From DASZYF01 sp035545535 (lineage in GTDB: Bacteria > Actinomycetota > Actinomycetes > Mycobacteriales > CAJCIY01): 45,071 bases of DNA. The notes beneath the pieces were generated by a model that had not been told where the DNA came from, made no database searches, and was given only the letters and a program-made list of their open reading frames with translations. Shown one piece after another: positions 1 to 6,774 of the stretch. Location of the stretch: contig DASZYF010000086.1 in assembly GCA_035545535.1 (NCBI GenBank), positions 1 through 45,071 of the forward strand, given 5' to 3'. Made by a program: the position numbers and the translations under genes. How positions within the stretch are numbered: position 1 is the stretch's first letter; every line of letters starts with the position of its first letter.

Positions 1-405
1 GGCAGCCTCGTGGCTCTGCGCGCCGGGGGTGGCTTCGGCGACGGGGTCGGCAACGCGCGGTCGGTGTCGGCGTTCTACGCCGCCGTGCTCGACGGACGGG
101 CCGGCATCAGCCGCCGTTCGGTCGACACCTTCCGGGCGCGCCAGTGCAGCGGGCAGGATCCCATCCTCGGCGCTCCGTCGTCCTTCGGGCTCGGCTGGCA
201 GTGCAACGTCGACCTGCCGACCGGTGGTCGACGCTTCGGTCCGAGCGATGCCGTCTTCGGCCACGGAGGCGCCGGCGGACAGCTCGGCTTCGGAGACGCC
301 GACAACGACATCGCGGTCGGCTTCGTGCGGTCGCACCTCTCGCACGCCTCGACGCTGCCGACCCAGCTCGTCGAGGCCACCTACGCGGCGCTAGGCCTGT
401 CCTGA
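1..405 (+). CDS. Serine hydrolase / class C beta-lactamase-like protein, C-terminal part (5' truncated)
   Basis: The reading frame is open from the first base and ends at a TGA, so only about 134 C-terminal residues are visible. The stretch FGHGGAGGQLGFGDADNDIA resembles the third conserved motif of the beta-lactamase/EstB/DD-peptidase fold, where an H-x-G replaces K-T-G, followed by a beta strand that carries on into a C-terminal helix. The catalytic S-x-x-K would lie upstream of the window and cannot be checked. Members of this family hydrolyse esters, peptides or beta-lactams; the substrate here is unknown. It is convergent with the LuxR gene that ends 46 bases further on. Confidence 0.6.
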   Translation, partial: GSLVALRAGGGFGDGVGNARSVSAFYAAVLDGRAGISRRSVDTFRARQCSGQDPILGAPSSFGLGWQCNVDLPTGGRRFGPSDAVFGHGGAGGQLGFGDADNDIAVGFVRSHLSHASTLPTQLVEATYAALGLS

Positions 406-451
406 TCGTCGCGCGCACCGTCGCGCCGCACGAAGGATGCGAAGTCGACGA

Positions 452-1189
452 TCACTGGGCAACCCGGTGCCACGTCGCGTCGTGGGTGACGCCGACCGAC
501 AGCTCGAGCGTCTGGCGCGCGAGCTGCACCCGGGAGCTGATGCCGAGCTTGCGGAACACCTGACGCAGGTGGAAGGCGATCGTGTGCGGCGACAGGAACA
601 TCTGCTCCGCGATCTGGCGGTTGGTCAGTCCCTCGACGGCGAGGTCGACCACTCGTCGTTCGGTGCCGGTGAGGCTGTCCGGGCCGAAGGGCGGTCGCTC
701 GACGACCGCCCAGTGCCGGCGCCGCACGCCCAGCGCGCGCATCCGGGCGCGCACCCGGTCGACGTCACGGCACGCGTTGACGGCCTCGTAGCCGGCCTGC
801 GCTCGCGTCAGCTGCTCGAGCGCACGGTCCTGGTCGCCGGTCTCGACGAGGACGACGGCGGCGTCCTCCGCGGCCGAGGCCTGCGCCCATGCGTCCGCGT
901 GGTCGTACGACGCCCTGATGAGCAGGTCGGCGTCGCGGTCGAGGACCGCCCGCGCGTGCCTCGCGGCGGCGACGAGGGACGGCTGCCCCGGGCGTTGTGC
1001 GGCGGTCCGCTCGGCGGAGGCGACGACGGCCCCCGCGCGGTGGCGGTCAGCGAGTGACAGCGCTGCGCGCACCAGCGCGGCGGCCGCGGCCGGCTCCAGC
1101 GCCAGCCCGGCGCGGTCGAACAACGTGACGTCGAGACGGCGCTCCAGCGATCGGGTGTAGCCGGCAGGGATCGTGGGTGTCGCACTCAT
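452..1189 (-). CDS. Short LuxR-family transcriptional regulator (LAL C-terminal type)
   Basis: The protein has 245 residues. Residues about 170-235 are a LuxR/GerE helix-turn-helix (LTGTERRVVDLAVEGLTNRQ, then IAEQMFLSPHTIAFHLRQV). The preceding 150 residues are Ala/Arg-rich helices like the TPR-type tail of large LAL (MalT-like) regulators, including the typical ARMRALGVRRR linker. The AAA ATPase half of a LAL protein is absent, and the ATG is preceded by a good GAGAGGGG ribosome site, so this looks like an intact short regulator rather than a random fragment. Its inducer is unknown. It lies downstream of the HdeD gene on the same strand, 118 bases away, and could be separately transcribed. 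Confidence 0.75.
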   Translation of the reverse strand: MSATPTIPAGYTRSLERRLDVTLFDRAGLALEPAAAAALVRAALSLADRHRAGAVVASAERTAAQRPGQPSLVAAARHARAVLDRDADLLIRASYDHADAWAQASAAEDAAVVLVETGDQDRALEQLTRAQAGYEAVNACRDVDRVRARMRALGVRRRHWAVVERPPFGPDSLTGTERRVVDLAVEGLTNRQIAEQMFLSPHTIAFHLRQVFRKLGISSRVQLARQTLELSVGVTHDATWHRVAQ

Positions 1190-1283
1190 GGGGTGCCCCT
1201 CTCGGACGAGTCGCGTCCGATCCTGCTGCCGCTGGACGGACGACGCGACGGCCTCGGAGGGGAGATCTGACTGTCCGATTCGA

Positions 1284-1297
1284 CCTGTCAGGACAGG
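1284..1297. terminator. Short inverted repeat after hdeD, possible terminator or operator
   Basis: CCTGTC-AG-GACAGG is a perfect 6-bp inverted repeat 10 bases beyond the HdeD stop codon, between HdeD and the LuxR gene. It could terminate the long minus-strand transcript or act as an operator for the LuxR gene. There is no T tract. A competing pairing with CTGTCC at 1271-1276 is possible. Confidence 0.3.
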
Positions 1298-1307
1298 GTG
1301 GGCCCGG

Positions 1308-2030
1308 TCACACGCGGTGCCCGGAGGTCATGTCGGTCAGACCGGCGAGCAGCACCGCAAGGCTCTCGTCCGAGAGCACGCCCATCTGGTGCAGCTGCTG
1401 GAGCATGACGACCCGGCCGTCCGCTGCTGCCGCGGTGCGGCCGTTGGCGCCGTAGGGCGGGATGACCTCGGCGACGCTGCGCAGCTCGAGGGCGACCGCG
1501 ATGTAGAGCGCACCGGTGACGACGGCCCAGAAGCCGAGAACGGTGACGGCGAGCGCGAGGCTCAAGTCCGGCCGGCGCATCGCCCACATCCCGAGCAGGA
1601 CCTCGATGATCCCGATCGCGAGCATCGGCCCCCAGTGCCGGACCTCGCGCCGGGCGACGACGGCGCCGACGGCGTTGAACACACCCGAGACCGTCAGCCA
1701 CGCGCCGATGAAGACGGCCAGCACCAGGAGCGAGGGCCCCGGCCACGCGAGCAGCCAGATGCCGGCGAGCACGCCCGAGACGCCTGCGATGATGCCCAGC
1801 CACCTCGGCGCGCGGCCATCAAGGGCGTTGAGGGCGATCGTCACGCCCCGGAAGATGAACACGAACCCGGCGAAGACGGCGAGCTGCGCGATCGTCCACG
1901 GCGACGCCAGCACGACCAGTCCGGCAGCGACCGACACGATCCCGGCGATCAGCGGGACCAGCCAGGCGCGCTGCAGCGGCCCTCGCGGCCGGCCCGTCCC
2001 ACGAAGCTGCTCCCAGCGCCTGAGGTTCAT
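1308..2030 (-). CDS. HdeD-family (DUF308) membrane protein with SHOCT-like tail
   Basis: This 240-residue protein has about six hydrophobic helices in three pairs, the usual HdeD/DUF308 pattern (LVPLIAGIVSVAAGLVVLAS, then FIFRGVTIALNAL). HdeD proteins are inner-membrane proteins linked to acid and general stress resistance; the mechanism is unclear. The last 35 residues (VMLQQLHQMGVLSDESLAVL) look like a SHOCT-type short C-terminal helix pair, a common but optional addition. I chose the ATG at 2030 because it forms an ATGA overlap with the stop of the upstream DsbA-like gene; an alternative ATG lies 9 bases earlier. Tight coupling to two thiol-redox genes suggests a shared stress role. Confidence 0.8.
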   Translation of the reverse strand: MNLRRWEQLRGTGRPRGPLQRAWLVPLIAGIVSVAAGLVVLASPWTIAQLAVFAGFVFIFRGVTIALNALDGRAPRWLGIIAGVSGVLAGIWLLAWPGPSLLVLAVFIGAWLTVSGVFNAVGAVVARREVRHWGPMLAIGIIEVLLGMWAMRRPDLSLALAVTVLGFWAVVTGALYIAVALELRSVAEVIPPYGANGRTAAAADGRVVMLQQLHQMGVLSDESLAVLLAGLTDMTSGHRV

Positions 2031-2641
2031 GAAGACCACCTGCTCTGCATGTGGCGGCCGCCCGACGGCTCGGCCGCGCCGACCGACATCGCCTGCTGGA
2101 CGGCCGCGAGGAGCACGTCGTAGTCGAACGATCCGTCGTGGCGGACACCGTCGATGAAGAACGTCGGCGTGCCGTTCACCCCGCTGCGGACGCCGCCGAG
2201 GAAGTCGGACCGGACTCGGGGCGCGTGCACGCGCTCGCGGAGGTCTCGGACGAACCTCGGCTCGTCCAGTCCCAGAGCCTGCGCGTAGGTGAGGAGGTGC
2301 GGACCGGCCAGCGCGCGCTGGTTCGTGAACAGCGTGTCGTGCATCGGCCAGAACCGCCCCTGCGCGCCGGCGGCCTCGGCCGCCTCGGCCGCGCCCTCCG
2401 CGTGCGGGTGGACCGTCGTCAGCGGGAAGTGCCGGAACACGTACTGCACCGAGTCACCGACGGTCTGCAGCAGCTCGGCCACCACCTGGTGCGCCTGCCC
2501 GCAGAAGGGGCACTGGTAGTCGCCGTACTCGACGAGCGTGACCCGCGGTTGCGGCGGCCCGATGATGTGGTCGCGCGTCGGGTCGACGGGGTCGGTGAGC
2601 CGCGACGGCACGTCCTCGTAGTCGTCCCACGGGGTGCTCAT
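2027..2641 (-). CDS. DsbA/FrnE-like thioredoxin-fold disulfide oxidoreductase
   Basis: The 204-residue protein has a thioredoxin fold with active site CPFC (Cys44 and Cys47 in EYGDYQCPFCGQAH) and the cis-proline loop GTPTFF (Pro159). The helical insertion between them is typical of DsbA-like proteins. There is no signal peptide, so it is probably cytoplasmic, as is common for actinobacterial DsbA/FrnE-like members and for the thioredoxin-like domains fused to NhaA antiporters. The chosen ATG overlaps the stop of the upstream peroxiredoxin gene (ATGA at 2638-2641); the open frame continues upstream only as out-of-frame shadow of that gene. It likely handles protein thiols or recycles the peroxiredoxin, by inference from the overlap. 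Confidence 0.85.
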   Translation of the reverse strand: MSTPWDDYEDVPSRLTDPVDPTRDHIIGPPQPRVTLVEYGDYQCPFCGQAHQVVAELLQTVGDSVQYVFRHFPLTTVHPHAEGAAEAAEAAGAQGRFWPMHDTLFTNQRALAGPHLLTYAQALGLDEPRFVRDLRERVHAPRVRSDFLGGVRSGVNGTPTFFIDGVRHDGSFDYDVLLAAVQQAMSVGAAEPSGGRHMQSRWSS

Positions 2642-3129
2642 GCCGTCACCCGGTCCCGCTGCGACAGCGACTCGAGCGCGCGCAGCACGCCGTCCGCGCC
2701 CGGGTTGACGCCGACCGGGGAGACGTAGCTCCAATCGACGACTCCGCGTCGGTCGATCACGAACAGCGCGCGTTCGCTGATGCCCTCGGCGTCGCGGTAG
2801 ACGTTGTACGCGCGGGCGACCTGGCCCTTCGGTTCGAAGTCCGACAGCAGCGGGTAGCCGAGCTTGCGGTCGTGGGAGAACGCCAGGTGGCACCAGACGC
2901 CGTCGACCGAGATGCCGAGCAGCTCCGCGTCGTACCTTCGCAGCTCCGGCAGCACCTCGTGGTAGAGCACCATCTGGTCGCTGCACACCGGGCTCCAGTC
3001 GGCCGGGTAGAAGGCGAGGACGACGGGCCGGCCCCGGAAGTCCGAGAGCGCGACGCGCTGGTCTGGCGTGCTGGGCAGGGAGAACTCGGGTGCCTGGACA
3101 CCCCGGGGGATCGCCGGGTTGCTCGTCAT
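2638..3129 (-). CDS. Peroxiredoxin (AhpC/TSA, BCP/PrxQ-like)
   Basis: This 163-residue thiol peroxidase carries the peroxiredoxin motif YPADWSPVC with peroxidatic Cys49 and the supporting Pro and Ser. A second cysteine, Cys80 in DGVWCHLAFS, is about 31 residues later, the place used as resolving Cys in some PrxQ enzymes, so an atypical two-Cys mechanism is plausible but inferred. A conserved Arg lies in the ERALFVIDRRG segment. It reduces hydrogen peroxide or organic hydroperoxides in the cytoplasm. The ATG at 3129 has GGTGAGG upstream; an earlier in-frame start would add 14 residues without a better ribosome site. It opens the peroxiredoxin-DsbA-HdeD unit, each gene overlapping the next by 4 bases. 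Confidence 0.88.
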   Translation of the reverse strand: MTSNPAIPRGVQAPEFSLPSTPDQRVALSDFRGRPVVLAFYPADWSPVCSDQMVLYHEVLPELRRYDAELLGISVDGVWCHLAFSHDRKLGYPLLSDFEPKGQVARAYNVYRDAEGISERALFVIDRRGVVDWSYVSPVGVNPGADGVLRALESLSQRDRVTA

Positions 3130-3213
3130 GGCGAGAACCTCACCAGAGCATGGGGCGCCGCACACCGGCAAGGCTGACAGTCTTCGATGACCTCGACCGC
3201 CGACGGGCCGACG

Positions 3214-4851
3214 TCACATCCGCCGGATCGCCTCGAGCGTCCGCCAGGCTCGAGACGCCGTCTGGAGGTTGAAGCGGACGTCCGGGTCAGTGAGGTCGAG
3301 CCCGGAGATCTCCCTGATCCGGCGCAGCCGGTACTTCAACGTGCTGGGGTGGAGCGAGAGCCGCTTCGCGGTCGCGGCGTAGTGACCACCGAGCTCCAGG
3401 AACTCGCCGAGCGTCTCGGTGAGCTCCGCGTTGTGGGCGACGTCGTAGTCGAGCAAGGGCCCCAGCCACTGACGGACGATGCGTTCGATGCTCGCCGTGT
3501 CGCCCTTGCTCATCAACCGGAAGATGCCGAGCTCGTCGAACTGCGTCACACCGTCACCACCGCCCCGATCGCCCTGCAGTCGCAACGCCAGCAGCGCCTC
3601 TCGGTAGGACCGCGGGAGGTCGGTGACGGAGTCGCACGAGCTGCCCACCCCCACGCGGCAACGCCCGCCGGGCATGGCCGTGCGGACCGCGGCATGGAAG
3701 CGATCCCACGACGATTCGGCGGGACAGACCATCACCAGAGCGCTGTCCCGGCGCCCGATCAACCCGCCCAGTCCGGTGTCGAGCGCCGCGCGGCGCACCC
3801 CCAGGAAGAACGCCTCTTCGTCGCCCCGCCGGGTGCGGCCCTCGACGACGACCGTGTGCCTGAGCGCCGAAGCGGCGCAGCCGAGTGCATCGAGCCGGTG
3901 CCGGACGGCATCGAGGGACGTGCCGCTGACGAGGATGTCCACGAGGTCGCCACCGATGCGCAGCTCGGTCTCGGCGATGCTCCTGATCCGCATCAGCTCG
4001 GTGGTGAGGACCGTCGCGGCGTGCTCGAGCGCGATCCGCTCGCCCTCGTCGCCGGGGGGACCGGCATCCACCAGTGCGATGACCCCGAGCACGTCGCCGC
4101 GGGTGCGCGCGAGCGCGACGAGCCGCCCGTCGTGGACCATCGGCTCGCCGCCGGCCAGGAGCCGGTTGACCAATCGGTCGCGCCGCTTGGCATCGACCGG
4201 GGGATAGGGCTCCGGTCGGCCGGGTCCGGTCCAGACCCGCAGGCCGCCGCCGCGGTCCTCGATGGCGACCGGACGACCGGTGATCTCGTGCAGCGCCGCC
4301 GCGATCCCCACCTCGCCGTCGCCGGCCATGGCGACCTGGGTGAACATCCGGTGGATGGCGAGGCTCCGGGTGAGCATGTCGTTCGCCACCCGCATCTGCT
4401 TCGCGGCCTCCCGCTCGCTCGTCCGCAGCCGCGCCGCGACCAGCGCGACGCCGGCCTGCTGCCCAAGCGCCCGCAGCAGGAACTGCTGGTGCTCGTCAGG
4501 GGCGGTGAGCGCGCCGACGACGAAGTAGCCGACCGTGGTGAGCAGCCCGGTCAGCGGGTAGGCGTACGCCCACGTGCGCCCCGCCAGCCGAACCGCGCCG
4601 CCCTCCGGTGACATGCGGGCCAGCTGCGCGTCGAGCGCGTCGAGGTCGCGGACCCGGCTCCCGACCGGGAGCACGCGCGTCCCGTCGAGGTAGACCGCCT
4701 CCGTCGGGCACTGCGCCAGCGAAGCGGTCGCCGTTGCCGCGAGGCTGACGATCTGCCGCTCGTCGATGTCGGTCGTCATCAACAGGGACAGGCCGAGCAG
4801 GCTTCGCAGTGATGCGAGCTGGAGCTGGAGCGACGGCGCCATCGCGGTCAT
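3214..4851 (-). CDS. PucR-type transcriptional regulator with N-terminal sensor region
   Basis: The protein has 545 residues. The C-terminal 70 residues contain the PucR/CdaR helix-turn-helix (HYAATAKRLSLHPSTLKYRL, then RRIREISG), where the family binds DNA. The N-terminal third (about residues 25-190) resembles a GAF-like sensor, and the middle carries the degenerate GGDEF-like segment usual in this family (GRCRVGVGSSC, SYREALLALRL). PucR/CdaR regulators often activate catabolic genes in response to their substrate. It starts 9 bases after the monooxygenase beta-subunit stop and is probably co-transcribed with the monooxygenase, so it is the best candidate for local control; a peroxiredoxin gene follows after 84 bases. 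Confidence 0.85.
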   Translation of the reverse strand: MTAMAPSLQLQLASLRSLLGLSLLMTTDIDERQIVSLAATATASLAQCPTEAVYLDGTRVLPVGSRVRDLDALDAQLARMSPEGGAVRLAGRTWAYAYPLTGLLTTVGYFVVGALTAPDEHQQFLLRALGQQAGVALVAARLRTSEREAAKQMRVANDMLTRSLAIHRMFTQVAMAGDGEVGIAAALHEITGRPVAIEDRGGGLRVWTGPGRPEPYPPVDAKRRDRLVNRLLAGGEPMVHDGRLVALARTRGDVLGVIALVDAGPPGDEGERIALEHAATVLTTELMRIRSIAETELRIGGDLVDILVSGTSLDAVRHRLDALGCAASALRHTVVVEGRTRRGDEEAFFLGVRRAALDTGLGGLIGRRDSALVMVCPAESSWDRFHAAVRTAMPGGRCRVGVGSSCDSVTDLPRSYREALLALRLQGDRGGGDGVTQFDELGIFRLMSKGDTASIERIVRQWLGPLLDYDVAHNAELTETLGEFLELGGHYAATAKRLSLHPSTLKYRLRRIREISGLDLTDPDVRFNLQTASRAWRTLEAIRRM

Positions 4852-4860
4852 CTGCCTCGC

Positions 4861-5847
4861 TCAGCCGACATCGAGGTCACGCGAGGCCGCGTCGATCACC
4901 TCCGCCGCGGCGGCGGCGGCATCGAGGGCGACGGGGGCGTGTTCGACGACCCCGGCCAAGGCGTCGACCGCGGCGACGACGAGCGGCTTCCACCTCTGCA
5001 TCCACTCGACGACGAGCTCCGCGTCGGCCGGACCGTCCGCGGTCACCGACCGCACGAGAGCCGCGGACCAGTCGCGGTGCCAGCGGGCGTCCTCGTCGAG
5101 GGAGAAGTGGATGCTCCGCAGGATCGGGTCACCGTTGGCGTCAGCCACCGAGCCGGCGATCACCTGGTTGACGAGTCGGTCGACGTGCGGCTTGATGACG
5201 AGGTTCGTGACGACGAACGCCTCGCCCCAGTCGTAGACGACGAGTGCGCGCTCGACCAGCTCGCGCAGCGGTTGGAGCTCGACCGCCTCCTCCCACACCC
5301 GTCGGTGGTCGGCGGCTCGCGCGCGCGGCCGGTGCGCCGCCATCTGCGCGGTCCGATACGCGATCCGCTGCAGCCTGCGCACCTCGTCGGCGGCCTGGAA
5401 CGCCGCGCAGTTGGTGATGCGCGACGACGGGGCGAGCTGGGCGATGTACGCCGCGAGCATCTGCAAGCCGTGCACCGGGAAGCGCAAGGGTGCGTACCAC
5501 CGGTCGAGGAAGTCCAGCCAGCCTTCGGACAGCCGCTCGTCGTAGCCGGTGTCGTCGACCTCGCGCAGCAGGCCGTCGACGGCGTCCTCCTTGCGGTCCT
5601 GGATCTCGTTGTACGCGCGGTAGGTCGTGCTGCGGGGGTCGGTGAACCCCGCGCCGCCGGCTTGCCACGCCGACCCCTCCCGGTGGCGGAGGTACCAGTC
5701 GACGACGGGGTTGCTCTCCGGCAGCTCGAACCGCGCGGGGAAGTGGTAGTGCAGGTCGCTGCTCAGCTGCTCGTACTCCGACGGCATCCGCCGCCCGCTG
5801 ACGAGCCGGGAGTAGGTCTTGCGCCCCGGTGGCCGGTCGGCGGGCAT
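4861..5847 (-). CDS. tmoE: Soluble di-iron monooxygenase hydroxylase beta subunit (TmoE-like)
   Basis: The 328-residue protein matches toluene 4-monooxygenase beta subunits along its length: SEYEQLSSDLHYHFP near the N-terminus, YRAYNEIQDRKE, the segment LQMLAAYIAQLAPSSRITNC, and DWGEAFVVTNLVIKP. Beta subunits keep the ferritin-like helical fold but have no iron ligands and scaffold the (alpha-beta-gamma)2 hydroxylase. It is about 20 residues longer than the Pseudomonas protein. The ATG overlaps the effector-gene stop by one base (TGATG), so the two are translationally coupled. The gene symbol denotes homology to the tmo system; isoprene and alkene monooxygenases share the same set, so the substrate is not decided. 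Confidence 0.9.
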   Translation of the reverse strand: MPADRPPGRKTYSRLVSGRRMPSEYEQLSSDLHYHFPARFELPESNPVVDWYLRHREGSAWQAGGAGFTDPRSTTYRAYNEIQDRKEDAVDGLLREVDDTGYDERLSEGWLDFLDRWYAPLRFPVHGLQMLAAYIAQLAPSSRITNCAAFQAADEVRRLQRIAYRTAQMAAHRPRARAADHRRVWEEAVELQPLRELVERALVVYDWGEAFVVTNLVIKPHVDRLVNQVIAGSVADANGDPILRSIHFSLDEDARWHRDWSAALVRSVTADGPADAELVVEWMQRWKPLVVAAVDALAGVVEHAPVALDAAAAAAEVIDAASRDLDVG

Positions 5848-6200
5848 CAGCCGTGGCTCTCGGCGCGGGAGGTGGTCGGGTCATGGGCCGCCGGGTCGGG
5901 CGGCGGTTCGGTCGCCAACCACCACGCGGCCTCCTGCTCGCCCAGCCGCATCCGGCCGGCGAAGGACGACATGACGACCTCCAGGTCCCCGGGGAGCTGG
6001 ACCGGCGCGCCGGTCGCGGTCTCGAGGGCCGCGCGCGACAGCCGGCACTGACGCGGTGACAGCACGCGGAGGTAGGCGCCTTCGTCACGGACGACGACGC
6101 CGTCGTTCTGCTCCACGATCGCCTCGACCACCGCGCGGCCGAACGGCGTCGCCTGGAGCACCGGCCCGACGCCGAGCGTGACCGCCTCGTCGCCGGTCAT
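5847..6200 (-). CDS. tmoD: Monooxygenase effector/coupling protein (TmoD/MmoB family)
   Basis: This 117-residue MmoB/DmpM-type protein begins after the Rieske gene with an ATGA overlap. Its VGPVLQATPFGRAVVEAIVE, then QNDGVVVRDEGAYLRVLSP, follows the family pattern of a helix plus strands that dock on the alpha subunit above the active site. The effector has no cofactor; it binds the hydroxylase, shapes the substrate channel and couples electron transfer to oxygen activation. The 15-residue tail after WWLATEP is longer and more polar than in T4moD (103 residues). Position between ferredoxin and beta subunit is canonical. Confidence 0.88.
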   Translation of the reverse strand: MTGDEAVTLGVGPVLQATPFGRAVVEAIVEQNDGVVVRDEGAYLRVLSPRQCRLSRAALETATGAPVQLPGDLEVVMSSFAGRMRLGEQEAAWWLATEPPPDPAAHDPTTSRAESHG

Positions 6201-6529
6201 GACGTGCCGGCGCCGCACTGGACGAGGATCCGATCGTCTTCGATCCGAACCGGGAACCTGCGCAGGCACGACACCGACGGGTTGACGCCGTCGCCCGTGC
6301 GGGCGTCGAACGACCACTCGTGGGCCGCGCAGGTCAGCACGCCGCCCTCGAGCACGCCGGCGGACAGCGGGTTGGCCAGGTGCGGGCACCGGTCCTCGTA
6401 GGCGACGACCGTGCCCTCGACGTTGCACAGCACGACCTCGACGCCGTTCACCGCCACGCCGAGGATCTCGCCCTCCCACAGCTCGTCCAGCGTCGCCGCC
6501 GGCACCCAGGACGGCATCGGAGACGTCAT
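6197..6529 (-). CDS. tmoC: Rieske [2Fe-2S] ferredoxin of the monooxygenase (TmoC-like)
   Basis: The 110-residue protein has the Rieske ligands in RCPHLANPLSAG (Cys48, His50) and CAAHEWSFD (Cys67, His70), spaced as in T4moC, with an overall offset of three residues. It passes single electrons from a reductase to the di-iron hydroxylase. The start at 6529 is fixed by an ATGA overlap with the gamma-subunit stop; a second ATG 12 bases later is possible. Groups of soluble monooxygenases that use a Rieske ferredoxin are the toluene, isoprene and some alkene enzymes, not methane or phenol enzymes, which narrows the assignment. Confidence 0.93.
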   Translation of the reverse strand: MTSPMPSWVPAATLDELWEGEILGVAVNGVEVVLCNVEGTVVAYEDRCPHLANPLSAGVLEGGVLTCAAHEWSFDARTGDGVNPSVSCLRRFPVRIEDDRILVQCGAGTS

Positions 6530-6774
6530 CCGCCGGCCGTCACGGTGAAGATGTCGCCGTTGACGAGGCCGGCCTCGGCGACCGTGGCGGCCGGGTCGAG
6601 CACGGCGCCGGACTCGTCCGTCACGATGACCCGCCCGCGACGCTCCGGTGTGGGCCCCCACGCCGCCAGCTGCGCGGCGAGCGTTGCCACGGTCTGGTCG
6701 GTCGGCACCACGACGACCCGGCCGAAGAAGTCATCGTCGAGGAAGCCGAACAGGTATGCGCGCACGGTGCTCAC
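6526..6774 (-). CDS. tmoB: Monooxygenase hydroxylase gamma subunit (TmoB-like)
   Basis: This small ubiquitin-like subunit starts best at the GTG at 6774, which forms a GTGA overlap with the alpha-subunit stop and gives 82 residues, close to the 84 of T4moB. An ATG at 6804 would add ten residues inside the alpha gene. The pattern FGFLDDDFFGRVVVVPTDQT, then AAQLAAWGP and a Gly-rich C-terminal strand ending GDIFTVTAGG, fits the gamma family fold. It packs on the alpha subunit and has no catalytic residues. The weak ribosome site suggests translation by re-initiation after tmoA. Confidence 0.85.
   Translation of the reverse strand: MSTVRAYLFGFLDDDFFGRVVVVPTDQTVATLAAQLAAWGPTPERRGRVIVTDESGAVLDPAATVAEAGLVNGDIFTVTAGG

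Noticed and set aside
1173..2123. Long plus-strand frame (316 codons) opposite hdeD
   Set aside because: Its composition (Asp/Arg/Pro/His-rich) is that of an antisense shadow; the minus strand holds a clear HdeD protein with membrane helices and coupled starts.
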